From Tranzscheliella williamsii (lineage: Eukaryota; Basidiomycota; Ustilaginomycetes; Ustilaginales; Ustilaginaceae): a stretch of DNA of 64,000 nt. The stretch lies in NCBI GenBank assembly GCA_023212725.1, contig JALBYF010000078.1, forward strand, positions 1-64,000, in the 5' to 3' direction. The notes beneath the pieces were generated by a model that made no database searches, had not been told where the DNA came from, and saw nothing but the letters and a program-made list of their open reading frames with translations. Shown piece by piece: positions 20,539-29,919 of this stretch; the first letter of the stretch is position 1, and the number at the start of each line of letters is the position of its first letter. The translations under genes and the position numbers were made by a program.

Positions 20539-22858
20539 GACGAGACGAGGAAGCTGAACAGGAGAGATTCAAGCGTGCTGGTGCGGCGTGGAAGAGGTTG
20601 TCGTCGATGGAATCCCTGACAGCACTTGGACGGTCTGGCGCAGCAAGCTGCAGCACTTTGGCAACTGAGTGCGTTGCGACACACGCAAGCGCGCGCCAAG
20701 CTGGTACTGCGGAAGGCCAAACCAAGCGGGGTGGCCGCTACAAGGGAAGAGCTGCCGAGCAGGTGAAAAGGAAAGGCTTGTGGCGGGGCAGGGGAGACTC
20801 GCTTCCAACCAACCTCAGTGGATGCAAACGCAGATGAACGTCAGACGATACACTGCTGTACCTGGGTTATCGCGCCGACCGAAGGTTTGAAGGAAAACTT
20901 GTTGGTATCAGAGGTAACGGGCCAGCATAGTTAGATGGTGTAGAACGCGCGCCAGAGTGAATGCTAAGGTTGCTTAGCTAGATTTAGGCCAGGCTAACTG
21001 GCAGCAAGATTAAGGTTCCTCCGAACCTGTGAGAGTCGCGCGTTGAGTCTTGTCTTGGTCTGTGCTGAGTATGTCTGGACGACGGGAATTCCACGCTGCG
21101 TTGACAGACTTCGGTTGAGCGTGCAGGTTAGGGGCTCAGCACGAAGGCGGCGGTGGCAAGTGTGCAAAGCCAGGGCTGAAAGCTGCCGTCGAATATCATG
21201 CAGTGGTCGTGGCAGCACAGTAACACGAAGGCAAGGCCACAACGATGCTCACGCGGAAGCTATAACAGCAAAGAGCCAAGTTGGGATGGTGGTTGGAGGA
21301 AGGGGGTATGTGCTTCGGCGACCATAAAGGAGGGTGGGATGGCAATGTGAATCCATGCCGAGTGATTGTGATTGCGTCCGGACGTTGGGAATGAATCTCT
21401 TGCGCCGACGCAGCAAATCGCACAGTGGTCTGTCTGATATGATACGCCGGGCTTCCTCGCTGGTACGCAGTACGCAAGAAAGGGAATTAGTTAGGAAACG
21501 TGGAGAAGGCGCTACTCGTTTACGTTAGGGGTGTATTTCTTGTATTTACTGTTTGCATTCGTAATTTTCAGTGGACATGCTAGCCATCGTGGACGGGCAC
21601 GAAACTCAACCATACACCTCCTTACGGCAAAGCCAGTCGCTACACCTCGAACCGGATCCTGAAGCAGGACAACAGGCGCTTCCAGCAGGATGTTTCCATC
21701 CTTCGTGATCGAACGAGGAGGTTCTAGTTTACGGCCTGACGCAGTGCGTTGCCAAGATCCGAGTGACGTGCGAGCGAGAAACCGGAAGGAAGGAATGCAT
21801 GCGATCCTGTCGTTCCATAAACCACCGCAGCAAGGGACGGCCTTCCACTTTTACACATTCCATTGCATTCACTTATCTGGGCGGCACCATAGACGAATCT
21901 ATACCAAGCAAGATCTGTGCAACATCTTTTCGTTCTCATCACCTGAGTCTGCAATCCTGTCCTAGTCAATTGCCGCCGAAAGCCAAGGCAGGAAGGATGT
22001 TGATTGTGCGTGCCCCTGACAGCATGCAAGCACAATCGGTCGGCCAACACAAAACCTAAGAAACAGCTGTTGCGAGCCAATTAATTAGGATCAATTCATC
22101 GCAGCCACGCCTCGATAGAGAAGTGTTGTGTGGGCTGCGTAAAAGAGGCGGCGAAATCATGTCGAATTCGGGTGGGCAAAAGGAGCAGCGAGCTGGTGAA
22201 GTCATCGTTGTCTCGTATCGGGCCTTGATCTGCCTGTCTGTGCTTTTGTCAGCGAAGCGAGACGCATCCATCGACCAAACCGACAACGAAATATGCAGGT
22301 TCATGCATAGACTCAGGATGAGCCATCGCTATCGGCACAAAACGATATACGAGTGATAAATCATCCATGTGATCAGACAGGCCGCGTGCCGCAAGCACCG
22401 AGCCCAGCCTCTGTGACTGTTCACAAGCCCAGATAGGCGGTGCCCTGCTCTGAGCCAAAATCTTGGTTGCTTGTATGACCCCTTTCCCAACTTCTTTTTC
22501 CGACTCTGTTCAACCGCGCCGGCCAATAATCGCCAATGGCGTCCGGTGCATGATCGAGGGACCCCCAGCGCGCCTCTATGTCACACGGAAGGATGCACTC
22601 ACGGCTGCAAGTCGAGCATCATTCCTTCCTCAACTGTTCTGGCGCGAATCGTATCGCATCTCCGGATGATAGGGATAACATGTCCAGCATGGAAGTCGGG
22701 TACCGGAGCCTGAGCCTTAGCCAGCCCGGCTTCGCTTTAGAAGGACAAGTGGATGCGGATGAATGCTTAGAAATACAAGTGCTGTTGCCTGGGTCGGTTT
22801 ACTCCTGTCCCAAGTTACGGTTCGTGAAACTGTACACGTCTATGGATCGCACAAGAGA
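20539..22858. other. 2.3-kb gene-free stretch upstream of the 1200-aa orphan gene
   Basis: No ORF here looks like protein, and no tRNA-like internal promoter pattern was found. It contains one AGTGATTGTGATTGC motif at 21361-21375, part of a dispersed intergenic motif. The part near 20538 should hold the promoter of the orphan gene. The part near 22859 is the 3' flank of TSR3. Confidence 0.5.
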
Positions 22859-23890
22859 CTAGCCCGCTGACGGCTCGGTGACCCGTACGATCTTGGAGAA
22901 GTCTTGTCGCAGTGCTCTTTCTTCCGCTTCCCCTCGATCGTAGCTGTCCAGGTCCGAGTCTACGGCGTCAGCTCCAACCTCGTCGGCTATGCGATCCAAG
23001 GTCGCTTGGATGCCGCCAGCCTCTTGGAAGCGCCTTTTGGTTTCTTGCTTCTCCCAACGGTCTTCTTCCACCATTGTCCGTGCCAGATCGTCGACCTGCT
23101 TTGAATCTTTACATCCTTGATACGCCTTGATCCATCGCGAGTTGATCTTGGGAAAGTGTTCGCCCCACCCGAATTTGGAAAGAAGTAGCCGTCCTTGCGC
23201 TGGCATGGAACAGACGTAGAAGGCGGCCGCAAGCGCTTCCACGCAGTTCAGCTTCATTGGCTTGCCATAGTTGACTGGGTTCGTGGCAATCATGTGCGGC
23301 AGCAGTCTCTCGTGCGGGCTCTTGAGTTTTCCAAACGGCACCTCCTCAAGCCTAGCCCAGCTGCACTCGACCACGGCCACGCCGTTCTCGCGGATGATGT
23401 CCGCGTCAGCAGGCGACAGAGTCTGGGTTGCGTTAGGTGTCAGCACGATACCGCGGAACTTTTGGCCTACGCGAAGCTCCTGAATGAGGCCCAGCCTTGA
23501 CAGCTTCTTCCCGGAACATCTTTTTGGGTCGCAATGATTGAAGTCCCACATTGCCACGGGCACGTCGATGTTATCCACATCGCTTCCACCGTCCACTGAA
23601 TCAGCTTCGCGCTCGCCCCCGCTCTGCTGGTCAGAACTCTGATCCTCTCCGCTCTCTTCTGCAGAGCTATCTTCGTCGGATGACTCTGTGGCACTTGCTT
23701 CGGTCTTCTCACCGTCCTCATTCAAAGGCTGATCGATGGCGCTGTCTGGTCGCCAGCTATCCGCTTCGAGAGCAGAAGCGTACCGGGAAGCAATATTACG
23801 TCCCCCTCGTCCTCTGCCTCTTCCGGCAGCCCCACCTCCTTTCGCACCGCGACCGCCCTTCCCTCTGGTTGAGGCAGAAGATTTGCCCAT
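22859..23890 (-). CDS. TSR3: 18S rRNA aminocarboxypropyltransferase Tsr3
   Basis: A 343-aa protein from the ATG at 23890; the frame continues upstream but has no further ATG. The N-terminus is basic and Gly/Arg-rich (MGKSSASTRGKGGRGAKGG), followed by a Glu/Asp/Ser-rich stretch. The conserved domain runs from about residue 110: VAMWDFNHCDPKRCSGKKL, LGLIQELRVGQKFRGIVLTP, ENGVAVVECSWARLEEVPFG, HERLLPHMIATNPVNYGKP and LNCVEALAAAFYVC. This is the RLI-like/DUF367 architecture of Tsr3. Tsr3 transfers the aminocarboxypropyl group from SAM to the hypermodified m1acp3-psi of 18S rRNA in late cytoplasmic pre-40S particles. The gene is divergent from ICL1. Single exon. Confidence 0.96.
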   Translation of the reverse strand: MGKSSASTRGKGGRGAKGGGAAGRGRGRGGRNIASRYASALEADSWRPDSAIDQPLNEDGEKTEASATESSDEDSSAEESGEDQSSDQQSGGEREADSVDGGSDVDNIDVPVAMWDFNHCDPKRCSGKKLSRLGLIQELRVGQKFRGIVLTPNATQTLSPADADIIRENGVAVVECSWARLEEVPFGKLKSPHERLLPHMIATNPVNYGKPMKLNCVEALAAAFYVCSMPAQGRLLLSKFGWGEHFPKINSRWIKAYQGCKDSKQVDDLARTMVEEDRWEKQETKRRFQEAGGIQATLDRIADEVGADAVDSDLDSYDRGEAEERALRQDFSKIVRVTEPSAG

Positions 23891-24843
23891 GATGATGTTG
23901 GTATCGGCAGCGGTCCCTGGTAGTGACAATGTGGCTTCTACCTGCAATTAACGCCTGCAATGCCACTCGGGAAAAGCGAAATTGAAACCGACAGTAATGC
24001 GGAAAACGGAAGGCGTGCCGCCGCTCTCGTACGAGAGAGCATTCAAGTTGGCGCTCGAGACGGCTTTTGCGACTCCGTATCACGTGCGATTGCCACTTTC
24101 GAACAAGTCCGCTAGAGGCCGCAGGCGTTAGCCTACCGCGTTCTCGAGCATTAGCGCCATCATAACGGGCCCGAGATCCTTCAGCCCAGCCCCCTACGGA
24201 AGCTGCCTGACGCCGTCTCAAACCAGGACAGCTCTGAGGATGCGCTTCCGTACACAAAGCCAATTGCCACCATCAGTACGGCGAGGTCGACCATCTCCTC
24301 TGGGTCCGAGGTGATCGTCTTGCGGCGGGACGGGGGTAGACTCGCAGGAGGCAAAGGCTGATGAGGACAGGAGGTGCCGTGCTTTCACGCAGGGTGGAAT
24401 CTGCAGCAATGACGCCGGCTGTTTCGGGGCTTGGAAGGAAGATGAATAGGAACAATTGAAGCAGAGTACAAATTGTGAAGTCAAATGCCTCCCACCCTTC
24501 TCCGGATTTGACTTTTTCGCCCGTACAGCCGCGTAGCCTGCGCATTTGCGCGCTTAGCAGAGGGTTCCAATGCCCCAGATCGACTCGATCCGCTTGAGCC
24601 GATGCCTTTCAACGCCGGTAGGATCGTGGCCCGGTCCTCCGCCTCCTTGGCTGGCTGACTCCCATCCTCTGAACGCCGCCCCGGGGCCTTCTCAGCTCAG
24701 CGAGCATATATATTCCACACACCTGCAGACAGTCTATCGCTTGCCCGTCCACCCAGCTCGTGAACGTCTCCCTTTCTCCGCGTTCCTCTTACGTTCCGTA
24801 ATCAACATCGTATCGTCCTTCCAAACCTAGCAGACAAGCAAAG
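23891..24843. promoter_or_regulatory. Shared intergenic region between divergent TSR3 and ICL1
   Basis: This 953-bp gap serves both genes. A TATA-like CATATATATT lies at 24705-24714, about 130 bp before the ICL1 start. A pyrimidine-rich leader with CTCCCTTTCTCC follows it. Isocitrate lyase genes of fungi are usually induced on acetate or fatty acids and repressed by glucose. I could not identify a clear carbon-source response element by eye. Confidence 0.5.
24705..24714 (+). promoter_or_regulatory. Candidate TATA box of ICL1
   Basis: CATATATATT sits about 130 bp upstream of the ICL1 ATG in otherwise GC-rich sequence and is followed by a CT-rich tract. It is a position-and-composition call only. 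Confidence 0.45.
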
Positions 24844-26439
24844 ATGGCCGATCAGGAGCTCAAACAGTTCCAACAGGAAGTAGAGGCGGTGAAGCAATGG
24901 TGGAAGAACCCGCGATTCGCCAACACTACCCGTCCCTACACCGCTGAGCAGGTCGTCTCGAAGCGAGGCACGCTCCACCAGACTTACCCTTCGGACGTGC
25001 AGGGCAAGAAGCTGTGGAAGCTTCTCGAGGGCCATGCCGCCAAAGGCACCACTTCGCACACCTACGGTGCTCTCGACCCCGTCCAGGTAACGCAGATGGC
25101 CAAGCACCTCGAGACCGTCTACGTGTCTGGATGGCAAAGCTCCTCTACCGCTTCGTCCACCAATGAGCCTGGCCCGGATCTTGCGGATTACCCTTACAAT
25201 ACGGTCCCACTCAAGGTGGAGCACCTCTTCATGGCCCAGCTCTTCCACGACCGAAAGCAACGCGAGGAGCGATCTAACATGGCGCCCGAGCAGCGAAGCA
25301 AGACCCCAGTTATTGATTACCTCCGGCCCATTGTGGCCGATGCCGACACGGGCCACGGTGGTCTTACTGCCGTCATGAAGCTGACCAAGCTCTTCGTCGA
25401 AAAGGGTGCCGCCGGTATTCACATTGAGGACCAGGCGCCTGGTACCAAGAAGTGCGGTCACATGGCCGGCAAGGTGTTGGTCCCCATTCAGGAACACATC
25501 AACCGACTGATCGCCATCCGTCTTCAGTACGACATTATGGGCGTTGAGAACCTGGTCGTTGCTCGAACCGACTCGGAGGCCGCCACGCTCATCACGACCA
25601 ACGTTGACGAGCGAGACCACGCCTTCATTCTCGGTACTACCAACGCCGACCTTGAGCCTCTGGTCGACGTTCTCAACCGAGCCGAAGGCGAAGGTCTCGA
25701 TGGGCCCGGCCTGATGGCGCTCGAGGAGGACTGGCTTTCGAAAGCCAAGCCTATTCTTTATGGCGACGCTGTGGCGGCTGAGCTGGAGAAGAGGGGCCAG
25801 AAGGATAAGGCGGCTACCTTCTTCAAGGAGGTCAGCTCGCTTTCTCTCGGCAAGGCTAAGGCCAAGGCGAAGAGCTACGGGGTCGAGATTCACTGGGACT
25901 GGGACGCGTGCCGGACGCGCGAGGGCTACTACCGATACCAGGGCGGCACCGAATGTGCCATCCACCGAGCGATCGCCTTTGGCCCCTACGCGGATCTGCT
26001 GTGGATGGAGACCAAGTCGCCCATCCTGGCGCAGGCCAAGGAGTTCGCCGAGGGTGTCAAGAAGGCGCGCCCGCACCAGTGGCTCGCGTACAACCTCTCG
26101 CCCTCGTTCAACTGGGATGCTGCCAAGTTGAGCACAGAACAGATGAAGAGCTACGTCTGGGACCTGGGCAAGCTCGGCTTTGTCTGGCAGTTTATCACGC
26201 TCGGTGGCCTCCACTCGAACGCGTACATCTCGGACCACTTTGCCGCCGGCTTCGCCAAGGAGGGCATGAAGGCCTATGTCGAGATCGTCCAGCGCAAGGA
26301 GCGCGAGATCGGCTGCGACGTCCTCACCCACCAGAAGTGGTCCGGCGCCAACTTTGTCGACGCCTGCCTCAACACGATCCTCAAGGCCGCCTCCACCTCG
26401 GCCATGGGCAAGGGCGTCACCGAGACCCAGTTCAAGTAG
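24844..26439 (+). CDS. ICL1: Isocitrate lyase
   Basis: A single-exon 531-aa protein, the usual fungal length (about 530-560). The signature KKCGH is at residues 202-206 with catalytic Cys204. Other family segments are [12 protein letters not shown] (Mg/substrate binding), [18 protein letters not shown], the [18 protein letters not shown] segment and NLSPSFNW. The enzyme splits isocitrate to glyoxylate and succinate in the glyoxylate cycle, allowing growth on acetate, ethanol or fatty acids. The C-terminus ends TETQFK and is not a canonical PTS1 tripeptide, so location (cytosol or peroxisome) cannot be fixed. Codon use is strongly biased, with many CGA Arg codons, as in EF-2. That bias also creates a long antisense ORF with no meaning. 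Identification is certain. Confidence 0.98.
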   Translation: MADQELKQFQQEVEAVKQWWKNPRFANTTRPYTAEQVVSKRGTLHQTYPSDVQGKKLWKLLEGHAAKGTTSHTYGALDPVQVTQMAKHLETVYVSGWQSSSTASSTNEPGPDLADYPYNTVPLKVEHLFMAQLFHDRKQREERSNMAPEQRSKTPVIDYLRPIVADADTGHGGLTAVMKLTKLFVEKGAAGIHIEDQAPGTKKCGHMAGKVLVPIQEHINRLIAIRLQYDIMGVENLVVARTDSEAATLITTNVDERDHAFILGTTNADLEPLVDVLNRAEGEGLDGPGLMALEEDWLSKAKPILYGDAVAAELEKRGQKDKAATFFKEVSSLSLGKAKAKAKSYGVEIHWDWDACRTREGYYRYQGGTECAIHRAIAFGPYADLLWMETKSPILAQAKEFAEGVKKARPHQWLAYNLSPSFNWDAAKLSTEQMKSYVWDLGKLGFVWQFITLGGLHSNAYISDHFAAGFAKEGMKAYVEIVQRKEREIGCDVLTHQKWSGANFVDACLNTILKAASTSAMGKGVTETQFK

Positions 26440-26737
26440 CCCAAAACCGCACACGCCGTGCCACACGTCCGGCCTGGCCGCGCGGCAAAGCGCCTTTTCC
26501 GATCTGATATCTGTACTTATATAGCCCGTTGCTTTTAATCCGCAATCACGCGCCTTTCCCCATAAGCTTTGTTTGCCCACCCGCTGACACGGTCAGATCT
26601 ATGCGTGGTCCTATCTTATGCCTGCTGACTGATTTCATTGTTGCGTTTCCGAAGGCGCAGACGAGTAATTCGAGCGCGATCTGTTAGTAGCTGTTGTTGT
26701 CTATTGGACTAGTCTGGCGAAGGGCGGGTGGGTATAG

Positions 26738-27992
26738 CTATGTGCGTTGGAAGGGCACGACCATGCCGTCCCAGGCGAGGCGTATTGGGGGTATGTAGTG
26801 CTGGACGCGCTGTCTGGCGGTGGTGTCGTCGAGGAGAAGGGCGGGGGAGTCGAAGGGGGGGTTGAGGCGGATGGTGAGGTCGCTTTCGTTGTCGGCCTCG
26901 TTCCAGACGGCGGTCCACCAGCGCGGGCCGCCGCCCTCGCCGAGGGGCGGGTCTGGCGGCTGCGCGGGATGACGCGCCTCCAGCTGGCTGGCGAGCATGC
27001 CGGCGCGCCAGCGGTCGACAAGCTCCTGCGTCGCACCATGCTCGACGCGGTGCGTGAAGTCGGTCAAAAGCCCCAGCACCGGCGCTGGCGCAAACGACGC
27101 AAAGAACGACAGCGCCTGGCTCATGGAAAAGTGCGACAGGTGCCGGTCCATCTTGAGCGCGTCCATCACGACCGCCTCGCTCCCTCGCATCAACTCCAGC
27201 GTCGAGGCAGGGATCTCATGCTGCCGATGCCAAATACATTCGTCGAGTCAGTACACCCAAACAAGCCGCGGCGTCTTCAGAGCGTTCCATGGCTAGAGCG
27301 GTCAAACTTACACAGTCACTGATGTAGCTGAACGAGTCGACGCGAAAGCCGAGACTCCAGAACGGCGTGTGCGCGCCGGCATAGCCGTGGAGCACGGGGA
27401 GCGGCGTGACGGACACCGCCTTGCTGCCCTGCGATGCCGGGATGACAAAGGGGATGTGCTTGTCGATGATGTTCCAGCGGAGCGAGGGGACATCACCGCC
27501 GCCGGTCGACTTTGACCGGTCGACGAGGTAGGGGAACATGGCGGCAACCACGACCATGCATTCCTGGGTGAGGTAGACGTCGACCACTCGCTGGATGACG
27601 CCGCCCATGGTCCAGGCGCGCAGGTCGTCGAGCCCGAGAATGGCATCGGCATGCGCATGCGTAAGCAAGACGGCGCGGATGCTCCGGATCCCATTTCTGG
27701 GAAATTGGACCACCGCGCTCGAGTAGAACGTCTTGCCACAGTCGATCAGAATGGTGCTGTCCACGGTATCCTCCCGATCGCGCCCGACAAGCGCCGCCGC
27801 AGTACAGCCCCTGCGGTTCTTTCCCACGGGATTCGTCGTTGCATCCTCACACGCTGCGCATCCGCCAAAGTCCGGCTGGGTGATGCAATGAATCGCAGGC
27901 ACCTGCCCGCTCGTCCCTGTCCCCAGGAAGACCACCTTTTCGAGCCACTGGGAACGGAGTTCGGGCAACACCGCCCCGTTTTCTTCCACCAT
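26738..27992 (-). CDS. Metallo-beta-lactamase-fold hydrolase (PhnP/Lactamase_B_2-like), two exons
   Basis: Exon 1 is 27992-27312 and exon 2 is 27220-26738. The 91-nt phase-0 intron starts GTAAGT and ends GGCAG. The junction reads SYISDC/HEIP, which restores the family pattern S-D-x3-I-P. The spliced protein is 387 aa from the ATG at 27992; the frame is open further upstream but without an ATG. Features are an N-terminal FLGTGTSGQVPAI strand-loop, a Cys cluster (GGCAACEDA, RRGC), DSTILIDCGKTF, and the metal-binding HAHADAILGLDDLR motif. LPVLHGYAGAHTPFWSLGFR and SDC supply further ligands. These fit the PhnP-like branch (cyclic phosphodiesterase-type hydrolases). The true substrate in fungi is unknown to me. 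The gene is divergent from the Sel1-repeat gene. Confidence 0.85.
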
Positions 27993-28363
27993 AATTCCGT
28001 TCAATGTCGAGTACGGGCGAGCGGCCTCTCCGAGTTGATCTCCGCTGGTGGTGATGGAAGGAGCGCCAGTCAGGGAAGACCGAGTGGAGTGACAGTGGCG
28101 GCTGGCTGGGCCGAGTGGGTCTCCACCCAAGATGACAAAGAAAGCCAGGAAGAATGTGAATCGGGACTCACAACTGGATCGGTAATCACAGATCTACGAG
28201 AGCGCAATCATAAATCACGATTTAGCAAGTTTGACGTGCTAGATGACGTGGGAAGGTGATTGCGAGACGTCGATCTTCTTGCCTAGCCGGCCCAGGTTCC
28301 ATCACCGCTGGCTAATTCCATCCTTGTCACTTTCACATCGGTAAAGCACGACTGCATTGCAGT
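27993..28363. promoter_or_regulatory. Shared intergenic region between divergent hydrolase and Sel1-repeat genes
   Basis: A 371-bp gap with both promoters. It contains AATCATAAATCACGATTT at 28206-28223, an AT-rich motif resembling other intergenic motifs here. No factor site can be named. Confidence 0.4.
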
Positions 28364-29815
28364 ATGAGGTCTGGTTCGGTGCGGGTGAGCCTGGCAGCAT
28401 TGCGATCTGTGCAGCCGCAGCGTGCTGGGTTGGCTAGAGTGGCCGGGGCGACTACGCCAGCTCTTTCGCGCAGCAAAGCGATACCGGGATTGCCATGTCG
28501 AGCGGCACAGATCCGTCACTACGCTGTGACGCCGCCGAACCAAAGCGAAGTGGAAGCCACTGTGGAAGGCATCCTTCCCGCGGCGCGCTATGCCGAGGCT
28601 GCTGCGGGCATTCCGTACGGCGAGGCTCGTTCGTTGCTCGCGGCCTTGCTGGTGCAGCTGCGCGCCACAGCGCAGTTGGCCTCGGCGGCAGAGAAGCAAA
28701 GATACCAGGACGCGGTCGATGCCGATGTGACGGCACAGGTCAAGGCAGCCGGCAGCACCGCCGAAGACATCACGCGCCTCGCCAACGCACTGCTCTCGTC
28801 GTCGGCTGATCCGCGTCGCCAGCCGCTGGCATACCGCCTCTTTCAGATCGCGCACAAAGCGGGCTCGGACGATGCCGGATACTACTGGGCCAGTATGGTG
28901 CTCCAGAATTCGGCACCTCCGCCACCATCGGGCGACATCAAGAAGCGGGTCGACGAGGCCATCGCGCTCTATCAGACCCTATCGGCTGCAGGTAACGCAA
29001 GGGGCAGTGTCGGCGTCGCCAGACTCCTCCTGCAGCGCATCCAGCGAGGCCATGTCGACAAGGCGCAGTGGCCCGCCGTCGTCGCGCAGATGGTAGAGCT
29101 GTATACCAGCGCGGGCGACAAAGGCCTTGGCGAAGCATGGTATGACCTCGCCCAGCTTTTCCAGGAGTGCAAGTACAACCCACCAGACCCGGAGCGTGCT
29201 AGGGCGTATCTCGAGAAGGGCGCCGCGCTGGATCACTCGGGCTGTCTGTATGCGCTGGGGACGCTGCACCTGCTGAACGAAGCGGGGGACAAGAAGCGGG
29301 CGTTCGAGTTGTTCCTGCGCGCCTCGGAGCAGGGTGACGCGCAGAGCATGTTCCAGGTGGGCAGCTTCTACTTTTTGGACCGCGACAAGATGGCGACGCA
29401 CGTCCATGTCGCGGCGGGCGACAAGACCACGAAGCAGGCGCACCAAGATGCGTTTGGGGTCGAGCCGGACGACGTGCGCGCACGCTACTGGTTCGAGCGT
29501 TCCGCGCAGTTCGACTACCCGCCGAGCCTGCTCCAGCTCGCGACGCTGCTGGGACAGCATCGCGCGCTCGACCCGGGCGCTGCCGCGAACGCCAGCCCCG
29601 GCCTCGCGCACATCGACACCGCCCAGGCCGACAAGCTCGCCTACGCGCTCCTCGCCAAGCTCCTCGCCATCCTCAACACCTCTGGCAGCCTCGCCTCGCT
29701 CCCCTCCCAGAAGGGCCAGTGGGCCAACAGCCAATTCAACACGCTCGTGCCCCACGCCCAGGCCATGTACGACAAGCTCCAACACAAGCTCGGCGAGACG
29801 CCACCCGCGCCCTAG
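28364..29815 (+). CDS. Sel1-like (TPR-type) repeat protein, probably mitochondrial
   Basis: A 483-aa single-exon protein. The first ~50 residues are rich in Arg, Ala, Ser and Leu with no acidic residue (MRSGSVRVSLAALRSVQPQR...), as expected of a mitochondrial presequence. From about residue 150 there are repeated helical pairs of Sel1 type, e.g. QPLAYRLFQIAHKAGSDDAG, AWYDLAQLFQEC, RARAYLEKGAALDHSGCLYA, KRAFELFLRASEQGDAQSMF and RARYWFERSAQFDYPPSLLQ. Sel1 repeats act as protein-binding scaffolds. The combination with a presequence suggests a role in assembling or stabilising a mitochondrial complex, but which one is not known. The gene lies near SDHAF1, a mitochondrial assembly factor, without evident linkage. 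The start is supported by the presequence. Confidence 0.8.
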   Translation: MRSGSVRVSLAALRSVQPQRAGLARVAGATTPALSRSKAIPGLPCRAAQIRHYAVTPPNQSEVEATVEGILPAARYAEAAAGIPYGEARSLLAALLVQLRATAQLASAAEKQRYQDAVDADVTAQVKAAGSTAEDITRLANALLSSSADPRRQPLAYRLFQIAHKAGSDDAGYYWASMVLQNSAPPPPSGDIKKRVDEAIALYQTLSAAGNARGSVGVARLLLQRIQRGHVDKAQWPAVVAQMVELYTSAGDKGLGEAWYDLAQLFQECKYNPPDPERARAYLEKGAALDHSGCLYALGTLHLLNEAGDKKRAFELFLRASEQGDAQSMFQVGSFYFLDRDKMATHVHVAAGDKTTKQAHQDAFGVEPDDVRARYWFERSAQFDYPPSLLQLATLLGQHRALDPGAAANASPGLAHIDTAQADKLAYALLAKLLAILNTSGSLASLPSQKGQWANSQFNTLVPHAQAMYDKLQHKLGETPPAP

Positions 29816-29919
29816 CAGATCAGCACAGCGAGAGCACACCTAGCGACACGAAATGCAATAGATAGAAGTACAACGGCGCAAGTGCAGTGGGGCGGCCGCC
29901 CGTGCGACGGCGGCTGTGT

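Noticed and set aside
20539..22858. tRNA or small RNA genes in the long gaps
   Set aside because: I scanned the gene-free stretches for GGTTCGAATCC-type B boxes with matching acceptor stems and found none that fit. A covariance-model scan would be decisive.
24802..26580. 592-codon open frame antisense to ICL1
   Set aside because: It mirrors the ICL1 codon bias, its translation is repetitive Leu/Val/Gly/Asp without family features, and ICL1 is certain on the other strand.
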